A DNA stretch of 64,000 bases from Oscillospiraceae bacterium (GCA_031280965.1 JAITFZ010000013.1:62001-126000); one strand, 5' to 3'. Positions 30,552 through 40,107 are shown, counted from the stretch's first letter. Translations and numbers: made by a program. Notes: generated from the letters alone by a model not told the origin.

Positions 30552-32483
30552 TTACACCTCATGTTTTACCTTAGGCGCTTTCGCAATTACCTCTGCTTCC
30601 AGCATTTGCGGAAGCTCCTGATACCGTGCGAATTCCATCGTATAACTTCCCAACCCCTTCGTCATCTGAAGAATCACCAGCGCGAAGTCTGTAGTTTCTG
30701 CCTGCGGCATTTCCGCAACTACTTCTGTCATGCCGTCTCCGACAGGGCTTGTGCCGAGAACCGAACCGCGCCGCTTGTTAACTATACCCATAACGTCACC
30801 GGTGTTCTCGTCTCCCACTAAGATTTTAAGGGACAAAATAGGCTCAAGCAGGCAGGGCGAAGCCTCCTTCATGCCCTCCTTGAATGCAAGGCGCGCCGCC
30901 TGTACAAACGCGATTTCCTTACTGTCAACAGGGTGATATTTGCCGTCGACCAACGTCGCCTTCAGTCTTACCACGGGATAGCCCGCAAGTACGCCGTGTT
31001 CTACGCTTTCGCGAAGCCCCTTTTCAACTGCCGGGAAAAATTGCTTAGGCACACTGCCGCCGAACACGCGCTCTTCAAAAATCAGCTCGTCTTCAGGGTG
31101 CGGCTCGAATTCCATAATAACAACGCCGAATTGTCCCGCGCCGCCCGATTGTTTCTTGTGCTTGCCCTCAATGTTCACAACTTTTTTGCGTATGGTTTCG
31201 CGGTAAGCGATAACCGGCTCGGAAAGTTCAACCTCTACGCCGAATTTAGACTTCATTTTATTAACCGCAACATCAAGGTGCTGGTCGCCGAGTCCGCCGA
31301 GTACACGCTGACGGGTTTCGGTGTTGTTCACGTAAGAAAGCGTCGGGTCTTCTTCTATCATGCGGACAAGCGCGTTGGAAATCTTGCCCTCATCGCCCTT
31401 GCCTTTTGCGGCGACAGCCTGGAAAAAGCAAGGCACGGGAAACTCTGCAACTGCGAAATCCACGACCTTCGATGCATCGCAGAGAGTGTCGCCGGTTGTG
31501 GCGTCAAGCTTCGTAATCGCGATTATATCGCCGGCAAAAGCTTCGGTCAGTTCCTCCTGCTTCTTGCCGCGAAGTGCGATGATTTTTCCGAAACGCTCAA
31601 CTTCACCGGTGCGCGAGTTGGTCGGCTCGGTTTTTGCGCCGAGAGAGCCGGTAATTATTTTAACAAAGCTTAATTTTCCTACGAACGGGTCGGCGAGGGT
31701 TTTGAACACATACGCCGCGAGGGGCGCTTTTTCATCGTACTTAATTTTTGTGTCGCCGGACTTTTCGCCGTCAACGTCGCACGGAGCGGGGAGCGCTGTT
31801 ACGATTAGGTTGAGGAAATCTTCGATTCCGTCGCCGGATGTTGCCGTGACAGAGATTACCGGAGTAATATCGCCCTTAGCCAATCCGACTTTCAAGCCCT
31901 TTGAGAATTCTTCGTCCGTGAATTCCCCCGCGTCAAGGAATTTATCCATGAGTTCTTCGTCTGTTTCGGCAATCAGTTCCGATAACGAATCGCGGTCTGA
32001 AAGCTCACAAACTGCGCCGCCGAACTGGCTTTTAAGGGTTTCCAAAGTTTTGGTGAAATCGGCGTTCTCCTCGTCGTTTTTCGTAATGACGAAGATTTTA
32101 GCTTTGCCTTGCTTCACCGCTTCCTTGTATGCCTTTATTGTTCCGACCTGAACGCCGTCTTTCGCGGGGACACAGATGATAACGGTTTCGGCGGCGCGCA
32201 CACCCTCGTACATACCTCCGATAAAGTCAAACTGTCCGGGGGTGTCCACGATGTTGATTTTGGTATTTTTCCACTCGGCATAAGCAAGGGAAGTGTTAAG
32301 CGAGATTTTCCTTTTTATTTCTTCCGGGTCATAGTCGGTGACGGTGTTGCCGTCTGTTACGCGCCCCATTCTGTCGCTTCCGCCGCTTTTGAAAATAAGC
32401 GCCTCCGCGAAGGTGGTTTTCCCGCTTCCGCCGTGCCCCGCAAGGGTGATATTCCTTATGTTTTCGCATTTATAGGTTTTCAT
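30552..32483 (-). CDS. Elongation factor G-like GTPase
   Basis: 643 aa, about 50 shorter than EF-G. G1 loop AGHGGSGKTT (15-24), G3 DTPGQFD (80-86), and TKND (134-137) where translational GTPases have NKxD. Domain II, the domain III LGGLGDQHLDV, domain IV HKKQSGGAGQFG with SVEHGVLAGYPVV, and domain V ending GLGSYTMEFARYQELP follow. It belongs to the EF-G-like 'FusA2' branch found beside true EF-G; its role in translation is unsettled. Stand-alone, with its own promoter and terminator. Confidence 0.88.
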   Translation of the reverse strand: MKTYKCENIRNITLAGHGGSGKTTFAEALIFKSGGSDRMGRVTDGNTVTDYDPEEIKRKISLNTSLAYAEWKNTKINIVDTPGQFDFIGGMYEGVRAAETVIICVPAKDGVQVGTIKAYKEAVKQGKAKIFVITKNDEENADFTKTLETLKSQFGGAVCELSDRDSLSELIAETDEELMDKFLDAGEFTDEEFSKGLKVGLAKGDITPVISVTATSGDGIEDFLNLIVTALPAPCDVDGEKSGDTKIKYDEKAPLAAYVFKTLADPFVGKLSFVKIITGSLGAKTEPTNSRTGEVERFGKIIALRGKKQEELTEAFAGDIIAITKLDATTGDTLCDASKVVDFAVAEFPVPCFFQAVAAKGKGDEGKISNALVRMIEEDPTLSYVNNTETRQRVLGGLGDQHLDVAVNKMKSKFGVEVELSEPVIAYRETIRKKVVNIEGKHKKQSGGAGQFGVVIMEFEPHPEDELIFEERVFGGSVPKQFFPAVEKGLRESVEHGVLAGYPVVRLKATLVDGKYHPVDSKEIAFVQAARLAFKEGMKEASPCLLEPILSLKILVGDENTGDVMGIVNKRRGSVLGTSPVGDGMTEVVAEMPQAETTDFALVILQMTKGLGSYTMEFARYQELPQMLEAEVIAKAPKVKHEV

Positions 32484-32533
32484 AAGCCGATTATTCCTTC
32501 CATATACATGTTCGTTTTTAAACGTTAAATATT

Positions 32534-32562
32534 AGTATAACATAAAAATATTTTCCCGTCAA
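32534..32562 (-). promoter_or_regulatory. Sigma-A promoter of EF-G-like gene
   Basis: Minus strand TTGACG (32562-32557), 17 bp, TATACT (32539-32534). Confidence 0.75.
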
Positions 32563-32583
32563 TAAAAAAAGAAGCAAAAACTA

Positions 32584-32611
32584 TTGACTTTTTGAAAATT
32601 TATGTTATACT
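32584..32611 (+). promoter_or_regulatory. Sigma-A promoter of ylxM-ffh
   Basis: TTGACT (32584-32589), 16 bp, TATACT (32606-32611), back to back with the divergent promoter. Confidence 0.7.
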
Positions 32612-32656
32612 GTATAAGGTGTAAACAGAATATGGTTTACAGGAGGTGCTTCTAAA

Positions 32657-32998
32657 ATGCCGAAAGATTTCGCAATAACAGTCCTTCTTGACGTTTACGG
32701 CGTGATGCTGACCGACCGTCAGCGCGAAACGATGGAGCTTTATTATGAAGAAGACCTCTCGCTCGGCGAAATAGCTGAGATTACAGCGATTACAAGGCAG
32801 GGCGTCATGAACTGCCTGAAAAAAAGCGAAGCGCATTTAAAATCGCTGGAAATGAAGCTCGGCTTGGTCAGGAAACTCCGCGAACTTGAAGATGATATAG
32901 CGGAACTTGAGAAACTTCTTCTCCACAGCGAAATGACTAATGAAAAAGTAATGGCGGATATTGACGATTTGCTTGTCGCTGTTAAGAAAAAATTGTAA
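32657..32998 (+). CDS. ylxM: YlxM, SRP-associated HTH protein
   Basis: 113 aa. Sigma-70 region 4-like helix-turn-helix (LTDRQRETMELYYEEDLSLG, EIAEITAITRQGVMNCLKKSE) followed by a coiled-coil helix. YlxM (UPF0122) is encoded beside ffh in Firmicutes and interacts with the signal recognition particle in Streptococcus. CAGGAGG upstream. 24 nt before ffh. Confidence 0.93.
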   Translation: MPKDFAITVLLDVYGVMLTDRQRETMELYYEEDLSLGEIAEITAITRQGVMNCLKKSEAHLKSLEMKLGLVRKLRELEDDIAELEKLLLHSEMTNEKVMADIDDLLVAVKKKL

Positions 32999-33022
32999 TT
33001 TACATTGTGAATTGGTGATATT

Positions 33023-34381
33023 ATGGCATTTGAAGGTTTATCCGATAAGCTCGGCAGGGTTTTCAAGGGGCTTCGCGGCAAGGGAAAACTAAGCGAAAAA
33101 GACGTGCGCGATGCTATGCGCGAGGTTAAGCTCGCGCTTATTGAGGCAGACGTGAATTTTAAGGTCACGCGGGACTTTGTTGCGAAAATAACCGAACGCG
33201 CAATCGGCTCCGAGGTCATGAACAGCCTTACGCCTGCTCAGCAGGTTATAGATATAGTAAACGACGAGATGATTAAGCTCATGGGCGGGAAAGGCGCAAA
33301 GCTTGATTTCCCTGCCAAACCTCCCTGCATAATCATGCTCTGCGGGCTTCAGGGCGCGGGTAAAACCACCCACGCCGCAAAGTTAGCAAAACACCTCAAA
33401 GCCATGAACCGCCGTCCTATGCTTGTGGCGTGTGATATTTATCGTCCGGCGGCTATCGACCAGTTAAAGGTGGTTGGTGAGAAAGCCGGCGCCAAAGTTT
33501 TTGAGATGGGCAAGGAAAACCCTGTCAAAATAGCAAACGAAAGCATAAAGTTCGCTAAAGACAACGGCTTTGATGTGGTGATTCTTGATACCGCGGGGCG
33601 GCTTCATATAGACGAAGAGCTTATGAACGAGCTTCGCGGCATTAAAGAAAAGGTCAGCCCGAATGAAATTCTTTTAACCATAGATTCAATGACCGGTCAG
33701 GACGCGGTAAATGTAGCCGGCAGTTTTAACGACGCGCTCGGAATCACAGGCGTGATTTTAACCAAGCTCGACGGCGACTCAAGGGGCGGCGCGGCGCTGT
33801 CGGTACTTGCAGTAACGGGCAAGCCCGTGAAATTCGCGGGTATCGGCGAAAAGCTTGACGACCTTGAGCAATTCCACCCTGAAAGAATGGCGTCGCGGAT
33901 TCTCGGTATGGGCGATATGCTCAGTCTTATTGAAAAGGCGAAAATTAGCGCCGATGATAAGGAGCAGGAGAAGCTTGCCCGAAGATTACAGGAAAACAAG
34001 TTTGATTTGAACGACTTATACTCTCAGTTTGAGCAGCTTGAAAAAATGGGCAGTATCAGTTCTGTTTTAAAGATGATTCCGGGTATGGGGAGTAAAGTCA
34101 AGGACGAAGATATAGACGAGCGGAAAATGCCGCGCATGAAGGCGATTATATCCTCCATGACAAAACGGGAACGCACTAAGCCGGCGCTCATTGACGCCAA
34201 GCGCAAACGCCGCATAGCGGCAGGGAGCGGAACCCGCGTTGAAGACGTAAATGAGCTTTTAAGGCAGTACGAGATGATGAGGAAGATGATGGGGCAGTTC
34301 ACAGGAAAAGGCGGAAAGAAGAAACGTATGCCCAATTTTCCGGGAATGCCGGGCGGAATGGGCGGATTTCCGCAGTTTTAA
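33023..34381 (+). CDS. ffh: Signal recognition particle protein Ffh
   Basis: 452 aa. N domain, then the G domain with GLQGAGKTTHAAKLAKHLK, DTAGRLHID and TKLDGDSRGGAAL. The Met-rich M domain runs from ~300 (GSISSVLKMIPGMG, RRIAAGSGTRVEDVNELLRQ) and ends in a Gly/Met tail. Cotranslational targeting GTPase that binds 4.5S RNA, which is not seen in the window. Preceded by ylxM and followed ~100 bp later by rpsP. Confidence 0.97.
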   Translation: MAFEGLSDKLGRVFKGLRGKGKLSEKDVRDAMREVKLALIEADVNFKVTRDFVAKITERAIGSEVMNSLTPAQQVIDIVNDEMIKLMGGKGAKLDFPAKPPCIIMLCGLQGAGKTTHAAKLAKHLKAMNRRPMLVACDIYRPAAIDQLKVVGEKAGAKVFEMGKENPVKIANESIKFAKDNGFDVVILDTAGRLHIDEELMNELRGIKEKVSPNEILLTIDSMTGQDAVNVAGSFNDALGITGVILTKLDGDSRGGAALSVLAVTGKPVKFAGIGEKLDDLEQFHPERMASRILGMGDMLSLIEKAKISADDKEQEKLARRLQENKFDLNDLYSQFEQLEKMGSISSVLKMIPGMGSKVKDEDIDERKMPRMKAIISSMTKRERTKPALIDAKRKRRIAAGSGTRVEDVNELLRQYEMMRKMMGQFTGKGGKKKRMPNFPGMPGGMGGFPQF

Positions 34382-34479
34382 CTACTCCGGATGGCTCGTA
34401 AATAAAGTAATTTAATCCCATGATTAAATATAAAACAAAAGCAACTTCGGTTGCAAAACACAGAAAGGCGGTCTAAACA

Positions 34480-34722
34480 ATGGCAGTTAAAATCAGACTG
34501 AAACGCATGGGCGCGAAAAAAGCACCTTTTTACAGAATCGTAGTCGCGGATTCGCGCTATCCTCGAGACGGACGCTTCATTGAGGAACTCGGATACTATG
34601 ACCCTACGAAAAATCCGTCGGTAATCAGCGTTGATGCGGATAAAGCGCGCAAGTGGATTAAAGACGGCGCGCAGCCTACCGATACGGTCAGGAAAATTCT
34701 TAAAATCAAAGAAGTGATATAG
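34480..34722 (+). CDS. rpsP: Ribosomal protein S16
   Basis: 80 aa. [20 protein letters not shown], then [14 protein letters not shown] is the S16 signature. GAAAGGCGG before the ATG. It sits in its usual place between ffh and the KH protein gene. Confidence 0.97.
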   Translation: MAVKIRLKRMGAKKAPFYRIVVADSRYPRDGRFIEELGYYDPTKNPSVISVDADKARKWIKDGAQPTDTVRKILKIKEVI

Positions 34723-34765
34723 TGCTGTTCATTAAGAATAGTACGGCATATACGGAGGATAAGAA

Positions 34766-34999
34766 ATGAAAGAGCTTTTACACGCGATTGTAAGCGAGCT
34801 TGTCGAGAACAAGGATGCGATTGTCATTAAAGAGGACGAACCTAACGCAGACGGCATTACGGTTTTTCACCTCAGCGTTGCGCCCGAGGATATGGGCAGA
34901 GTAATCGGAAAACAAGGCAGAATAGCAAAGGCAATCCGCGCCATTATGCGTGCGGGTGCAATTCGTCATAACAAAAAAGTTATGGTTGAAATTGATTAG
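34766..34999 (+). CDS. khpA: KH-domain RNA-binding protein KhpA
   Basis: 77 aa single type II KH domain with the GKQGRIAKAIRAIMRA loop (residues ~50-66). KhpA/YlqC binds RNA with KhpB and affects cell size in streptococci. It lies 43 nt after rpsP. In most Firmicutes rimM-trmD-rplS follow; here secD-secF do. Confidence 0.93.
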   Translation: MKELLHAIVSELVENKDAIVIKEDEPNADGITVFHLSVAPEDMGRVIGKQGRIAKAIRAIMRAGAIRHNKKVMVEID

Positions 35000-35000
35000 T

Positions 35001-35027
35001 AGGGGCAAATCTCGTGTTTGCCTGCGT
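35001..35027. repeat. REP-like hairpin after khpA
   Basis: TAGGGGCAAA-TCTCG-TGTTTGCCTGCG: arms GGCAAA / TTTGCC. Same style as 4968, 18231, 37405 and 40194. Confidence 0.45.
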
Positions 35028-35041
35028 AAGGAGTTGTTAAA

Positions 35042-36442
35042 TTGAAAAACGTAAAAAAACCCGTGTTTTTTATAGTCGCGGCGTTTATTTTAGCAATGGC
35101 GTACCTGACGATTTTCGGCGTTTATACCTATTATGGTGACACCGAGACAGTTCGTGTGCGCGGCGTGCGCGACATCAGATGGGGAATTGATATTCGCGGC
35201 GGTGTTGACGTTATATTCACGGCGCCCGAGGATTATAACGCCCAGCGGCACGAAATGGATGCGGCACGGTCTACAATTGAAATCCGTATGGTTACAAGAA
35301 ACATCACCGACTATGAAATATATGTTGATTACGCCACAAGCAGAATCATCGTGCGTTTCCCGTGGCAGGCCGAAGATGTTTCGTTTGACCCGGAAAGAGC
35401 GGTCATGGAGCTGGGCGAAACCGCCCTTCTGACTTTCCGCGAAGGCTTCCCGTGGGATTCCGCGGGGAACCTGATGAACCCCGAAGAACTTCCGCTTGTA
35501 ATTACGGGCGCGGATGTAAGACGGGCTTCCCCGCAATATCATGAGGGGAAGTATCTTGTCAGCCTTGAGCTGGAAGACAGCGGCAGAGATGTGTTTTCGG
35601 AGGTTACCGGAAGACTTAGGGGAACAGACACGCCGATTTCGATTTGGCTTGACAATTTCCCTTTTTCTTGGCCTATGGTTAATCAGCAGATTACCGGCGG
35701 ACGGGCAACCATTGAGGGCGACTTTACTTTTGATGAGGTTAGGTCGCTCGCGGACAGAATCAACGGCGGCGCACTGCCGTTCAAACTTGAAATCGACAGC
35801 TTCAGCACCATTTCACCCACGCTCGGCATAGGTGCGCGTGACGCGGTGGCGCTCGCGGGTGTGATTGCTTTCGCAGTAATCGCGGTTATAATGATTTTCC
35901 TGTACAAGCTGCTCGGCGTTGTCGCTGTGTTTGCGCTTTTAGGGCAGGCTGTCGGCGCTATTGCTGTAATCAGCGGCTTTTTCCCCGGCGCTCAAAGCTT
36001 CACGCTGACCATTCCGGGCATTGCGGGTATTATCCTGTCGATTGCTATGGGTGTGGACGCTAACGTGATTACAAGCGAACGCATTAAAGAAGAGCTTCGC
36101 GCCGGCAAAACGCTGGACGGCGCATTGCAGGCGGGCTATAAGCGGGCGTTCTCGGTTATCTTCGACTGCAACATCACATTGCTTATAATCTCGTTCATTC
36201 TTATGGGCGCGTTCGGTACTCCCGACAGCATTGCCGCGGTTGTACTAAGACCTCTGTTCTTCATGTTCGGACCGGGAGCGGCGGGAGCGATTTACTCGTT
36301 CGGCTTCACGCTTACGGTCGGCGCGATTCTTAACTTCATCTTCGGCGTAACCGCTTCAAGACTGATGACCTATTCAATTTCAAAATTCAAGCCTATGAGG
36401 AAAATCTCGCTCTACACACGTGAAAGAAAGGGGGCGGTCTAA
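35042..36442 (+). CDS. secD: Protein translocase subunit SecD
   Basis: 466 aa. TTG start at 35042, chosen for the AAGGAG site 8 nt upstream. One N-terminal helix, then the P1 domain beginning IRWGIDIRGGVDVIF (family LGLDLRGG). Five more helices form the RND-type core from ~275 to the end, including GIILSIAMGVDANVITSERI. It works with SecF using the proton gradient to complete protein export. Separate from secF, unlike the fused form of Bacillus. Confidence 0.95.
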   Translation: MKNVKKPVFFIVAAFILAMAYLTIFGVYTYYGDTETVRVRGVRDIRWGIDIRGGVDVIFTAPEDYNAQRHEMDAARSTIEIRMVTRNITDYEIYVDYATSRIIVRFPWQAEDVSFDPERAVMELGETALLTFREGFPWDSAGNLMNPEELPLVITGADVRRASPQYHEGKYLVSLELEDSGRDVFSEVTGRLRGTDTPISIWLDNFPFSWPMVNQQITGGRATIEGDFTFDEVRSLADRINGGALPFKLEIDSFSTISPTLGIGARDAVALAGVIAFAVIAVIMIFLYKLLGVVAVFALLGQAVGAIAVISGFFPGAQSFTLTIPGIAGIILSIAMGVDANVITSERIKEELRAGKTLDGALQAGYKRAFSVIFDCNITLLIISFILMGAFGTPDSIAAVVLRPLFFMFGPGAAGAIYSFGFTLTVGAILNFIFGVTASRLMTYSISKFKPMRKISLYTRERKGAV

Positions 36443-36443
36443 A

Positions 36444-37394
36444 ATGGCGGAACAAAAAAACTCAAAAGCAAAATTCGACATCGTAGCGCATAAAAGAAAG
36501 TTCATTTTTATCCCTGTAGTTCTGTTCGTGTGTCTGCTGATTTTTACGTTCATTTTCGGCGCGGAGGTTTCAATAGAATTCACAGGCGGGACGATTCTGA
36601 CCTACTCGTACACCGGAGAGCTTGATATTAATCAAGCTGCGTCGGAGATAGAAAGCCTTGACCTCGGCGGCGTTAACGTCACCACCGGCTCGGTATTCAA
36701 CTCGGATATAAAGCTGATTAATGTCGCGTTCTCGTCAAACGAGGGGATTTCAGCAGAGCAGTTGCGCTCTGTTACCGGACATCTTACCGAAAGCTTCCCC
36801 GAAAACAACATCGCCCTTGTGGACAATAAGAACGTAAGCCCCAGCACGGGTATGCGCTTCTTCCTCAAGTGCCTTGTAGCGTTTGTATTCGCTTTTATAC
36901 TGTTTATTATTTATATCGCTTTCCGGTTTAAAAAGCTCGGCGGCTGGTCAACAGGCGTGTTTGCGCTGATTGGGCTGTTGGTTGACGTAATGGTAGTTGT
37001 ATCGGTGTTTATTTACTTCCGCCTGACCATGGACGCGATTTTCATGGCGGTAGTGCTTGCAATCATGGGTTATTCCATCAACAACACCATCATTCTTTAT
37101 GACCGCATAAGAGAAAACAAAACGCTATACGTTAAAAGAATGGCAAACCGCGAGCTTGTTAATCTGAGCGTGCGGCAATCGCTGACACGTACTATTAACA
37201 CAACGGTCACGACGGCGGCGGCTCTTTTAGTGCTTAGTATTGTGGCGGTAATTTTTAACGTTAACACAATCCTGAACTTCGCGTTTCCCATGCTCATCGG
37301 TTTAATCTCCGGTGTTTACACGACGCTCTGCCTTTCCGGTACTTTCTGGGTTATGTGGCAGGAGCGCAAGGTGGCAAAAAAAGCTAAGATTTAA
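36444..37394 (+). CDS. secF: Protein translocase subunit SecF
   Basis: 316 aa from ATG 36444, 1 nt after secD stops, with AAAGGGGG upstream. N-terminal helix, then VSIEFTGGTILTYSYTG (family DFTGG motif), and the core helices including MAVVLAIMGYSINNTIILYDRIRE. Auxiliary export component forming a complex with SecD. Confidence 0.95.
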   Translation: MAEQKNSKAKFDIVAHKRKFIFIPVVLFVCLLIFTFIFGAEVSIEFTGGTILTYSYTGELDINQAASEIESLDLGGVNVTTGSVFNSDIKLINVAFSSNEGISAEQLRSVTGHLTESFPENNIALVDNKNVSPSTGMRFFLKCLVAFVFAFILFIIYIAFRFKKLGGWSTGVFALIGLLVDVMVVVSVFIYFRLTMDAIFMAVVLAIMGYSINNTIILYDRIRENKTLYVKRMANRELVNLSVRQSLTRTINTTVTTAAALLVLSIVAVIFNVNTILNFAFPMLIGLISGVYTTLCLSGTFWVMWQERKVAKKAKI

Positions 37395-37404
37395 TGAACT
37401 TGAA

Positions 37405-37427
37405 AGGGGCGGGCAAACCCCGCCCCT
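37405..37427. repeat. REP-like hairpin after secF
   Basis: AGGGGCGGG-CAAAC-CCCGCCCCT, perfect arms, then TGCGA. Another member of the GGGGC-type hairpin set. Confidence 0.55.
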
Positions 37428-37444
37428 GCGATTATGGGGGAAAT

Positions 37445-38239
37445 ATGCAAATCGGAGTTTCCACCGCTACCCTTTATCCCATGAACACCGAGGATGCTTT
37501 GCTTTCATTAGCTGAACTGGGAATCAGAAATATCGAGATTTTCATTAACTGCGACACAGAGCTTAATCAGCCTGTGCGGGCGGAGCTTCTCGGGACTGTC
37601 CGTGCCTATTCGCTTGACATTCTCGCTATGCACACTATGCCGTGGTGGGAATTTTTCTGTCTTTTCTCAAATTATGAACGCAGAAAAGCGCAATTCATGG
37701 ATATATACAAGCGATATTTCGAGTTCATGAACGAGCTTGGCGCCGGCATTTTGGTTTTTCACGGCGCAAACAAGAATTCCAGTTGCTCGGAAAAACTGTA
37801 TTTGGAAAGATACGACGAGCTTATCCGGCTTGCCGACACATTCGGCATAACGATAGCGCAGGAAAACGTAGCCTATTGTAAAAGCGGCAACCTCGGTTTT
37901 CTCACAAGAATGAAGCGTGAACTTGGCGACAGGGCTAAATTTACGTTAGACTTAAAGCAGGCCGCCCGTTCCGGATACTCGGCGTTTGAGATTCTTGAAG
38001 AGCTCGGCGAAAACATCGTGCATATTCATGCAAGCGACAGCAAGGGCGAATACGGAATACACGGCGACTGCCTGCCAATAGGACACGGAAGCTTTGATTT
38101 TGCGGGCTTTTTCAGGAAACTGCGGGAAATAAATTACAGCAAAGGTCTGATTCTTGAACTATACCGCGAGAATTTTTCTGACAGCGCCGAGTTAAAAGAA
38201 AGCGTCCATAATTTAGTTAATTTCTACAAAAATAATTAA
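37445..38239 (+). CDS. Sugar phosphate isomerase/epimerase-like TIM-barrel protein
   Basis: 264 aa from ATG 37445 (GGGGGAAAT upstream). Xylose isomerase-like fold: IGVSTATLYPMNTEDALLSL, NIEIFINCD, ILVFHGANK, ITIAQENVAYC (metal-binding Glu), FTLDLKQAARSG (Asp) and VHIHASDSKGEYGIHGDCLP (His, Asp). Conserved metal ligands suggest an active enzyme, substrate unknown. Adjacent to secF but separated by a hairpin, so perhaps weakly coupled. Confidence 0.85.
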   Translation: MQIGVSTATLYPMNTEDALLSLAELGIRNIEIFINCDTELNQPVRAELLGTVRAYSLDILAMHTMPWWEFFCLFSNYERRKAQFMDIYKRYFEFMNELGAGILVFHGANKNSSCSEKLYLERYDELIRLADTFGITIAQENVAYCKSGNLGFLTRMKRELGDRAKFTLDLKQAARSGYSAFEILEELGENIVHIHASDSKGEYGIHGDCLPIGHGSFDFAGFFRKLREINYSKGLILELYRENFSDSAELKESVHNLVNFYKNN

Positions 38240-38253
38240 TTTTCTCCCTGCTA

Positions 38254-38282
38254 TTGAAATTTGTCTTTATATATGGTATTAT
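38254..38282 (+). promoter_or_regulatory. Sigma-A promoter of nrdR
   Basis: TTGAAA (38254-38259), 17 bp, TATTAT (38277-38282). Confidence 0.7.
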
Positions 38283-38331
38283 TAAATAGTCAGCGGCACA
38301 ATTTACAGAACTACGAAAGGACTGATTACAA

Positions 38332-38796
38332 ATGAGATGCCCGGATTGCGGTTATGAGGACAGCAGAGTTATTGACTCGCGCCCCACGGACAACAAAATA
38401 CGCAGACGGCGTGAGTGTTTGTCGTGCAAAGGCAGGTTTACTACTTATGAAATCGTGGAAAATATTCCGCTCATGGTTATCAAAAACAATGGCACGATTC
38501 AACCGTTTGACAGGCAAAAGTTAGTTGACAGGTTGCTTCGCGCTACGATTAAACGTCCGGTAAAGCTTGAAGAGCTTGAAAACATGGTCGAGAACATCGT
38601 GACCGAACTCAAGAATAAATTCCAGCGTGAAGTAACATCGGAAAAAATCGGCGAGCTTGTGCTTAGAAAACTCAAGGACGCCGACCATGTTGCGTATATC
38701 CGGTTTGCTTCGGTCTACCGCGACTTCGGCGATGTGGAAAGCTTCATAAATTTTATTGCGGAGTTGTCGGACGAAAAAACGGAGACAACAGAATAA
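38332..38796 (+). CDS. nrdR: Transcriptional repressor NrdR
   Basis: 154 aa. N-terminal zinc ribbon (CPDCGYEDSRVIDSRPTDN ... CLSCKGRF) and ATP-cone domain (MVIKNNGTIQPFDRQKLVDR). It senses dATP/ATP and represses ribonucleotide reductase genes; no nrd gene is in the window. CGAAAGGACTG precedes the ATG. Confidence 0.96.
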   Translation: MRCPDCGYEDSRVIDSRPTDNKIRRRRECLSCKGRFTTYEIVENIPLMVIKNNGTIQPFDRQKLVDRLLRATIKRPVKLEELENMVENIVTELKNKFQREVTSEKIGELVLRKLKDADHVAYIRFASVYRDFGDVESFINFIAELSDEKTETTE

Positions 38797-38876
38797 TTTC
38801 ACATGTTTCCGTGTGTTTAAATTTAATCTCTTGAAAACCCGCCCTTAAAGAGGGGACGGCGTAAGAAAATATTTTC

Positions 38877-38913
38877 AAAACGGTGTAATTCTCGCAGTTA
38901 CGCCGTTTTTCTT
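38877..38913 (+). terminator. Terminator of nrdR
   Basis: AAAACGGTGTAA / TTACGCCGTTTT (one G-U pair), 9-nt loop, then TTTTTCTTT. Confidence 0.8.
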
Positions 38914-39010
38914 TCTGCTTAATGCCAACATTTTTCTAAAACCGTATCAATACTAATACTGTTATCCATTTAATACTAAAATCACATATTTACTTGTCTT
39001 TAAGTTTTTA

Positions 39011-39039
39011 TTGACAAAAAGGCAAATATTTGCTATTAT
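39011..39039 (+). promoter_or_regulatory. Sigma-A promoter of kdgK
   Basis: TTGACA (39011-39016), 17 bp, TATTAT (39034-39039). Confidence 0.8.
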
Positions 39040-39078
39040 TTAATTAACACCCTCAAAACTGAAAGGCAGGATTATTCA

Positions 39079-40107
39079 ATGAAACAAGCCGTAACCTTCG
39101 GCGAAATTATGCTAAGGCTCAAATCGCCGCACCACGAGCGTTTTTTTCAAAGCCCCTTGCTTGAAGCCACATTCGGCGGCGGAGAAGCCAATGTCGCGGC
39201 TTCTCTGTGTAATTTCGGAATCCCCGCAAAGTTCGTCAGCGTCCTGCCCGACAATGATATAGGCGACGCTTGCACAGGCGAGCTTAGGCGCTTCGGCGTT
39301 GATACAGGTGCAATTATACGCAAGGACGGGCGGCTCGGCATATATTTTCTCGAAACAGGCTCGAATCAACGCGCCTCTAACGTAATTTACGACCGTGAGA
39401 ATTCGCTGATTTCACAGGTTAAACCCGGCGACGTAAACTGGCGCGAGGTGTTTAAAGATGCGAATTGGTTTCATATTACGGGAATCACGCCGTCATTGAG
39501 CCGGAGCGCGGCAGACGCTTCAATCGAAGCGGTCAGAACCGCAAACGAAATGGGATTAACGGTTTCCTGCGACCTCAATTATCGCGCCAAACTCTGGAAA
39601 TACGGCAAAACGGCGCCCGAAGTTATGTGCGGGCTGTTTAAATATGTTCATGTCGGGATTGCAAACGAGGAAGACTGCCAAAAATCGCTCGGTATTAAGT
39701 CTGACGAAAGTGTTACCAAGGGCGAACTTGACACATCGGCATACGAGGCTTTAAGCAGGCAGGTCATGTCGGAATTCCCGAATTTAAAGTATCTCGCTAT
39801 TACCCTGCGCGAAAGCAGGAGCGCGAACATCAACAACTGGGCGGCATGTCTTAATGACGGCGGGAACTTTTATTTAAGCAGAAAGTATGAACTTACCGAT
39901 ATAGTTGACCGCGTGGGCGGCGGAGATTCGTTCGGGGCGGGGCTTATTTACGGGCTTTCGGCGTATGACAGTCCGCAGAAAGCGCTTGAATTCGCGGTAG
40001 CGGCAAGTTGTCTGAAACATACGATTATGGGCGATATAAACCGCGTGAAAGTCAGCGAAGTCGAAAAGCTGATGGGCGGCGACGGCTCGGGACGGGTACA
40101 GCGATAG
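39079..40107 (+). CDS. kdgK: 2-keto-3-deoxygluconate kinase (PfkB family)
   Basis: 342 aa ribokinase-fold sugar kinase. N-terminal [15 protein letters not shown] motif, substrate lid region, [12 protein letters not shown] (typical of KDG kinases) and the C-terminal catalytic [16 protein letters not shown] with the general-base Asp. It phosphorylates KDG from uronate and pectin breakdown (EC 2.7.1.45). No KDPG aldolase neighbour is seen, so a related sugar substrate is possible. GAAAGGCAGG before the ATG. Confidence 0.87.
   Translation: MKQAVTFGEIMLRLKSPHHERFFQSPLLEATFGGGEANVAASLCNFGIPAKFVSVLPDNDIGDACTGELRRFGVDTGAIIRKDGRLGIYFLETGSNQRASNVIYDRENSLISQVKPGDVNWREVFKDANWFHITGITPSLSRSAADASIEAVRTANEMGLTVSCDLNYRAKLWKYGKTAPEVMCGLFKYVHVGIANEEDCQKSLGIKSDESVTKGELDTSAYEALSRQVMSEFPNLKYLAITLRESRSANINNWAACLNDGGNFYLSRKYELTDIVDRVGGGDSFGAGLIYGLSAYDSPQKALEFAVAASCLKHTIMGDINRVKVSEVEKLMGGDGSGRVQR

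Noticed and set aside
30933-32151. Long plus-strand ORFs
   Set aside because: Antisense shadows of the EF-G-like GTPase gene.
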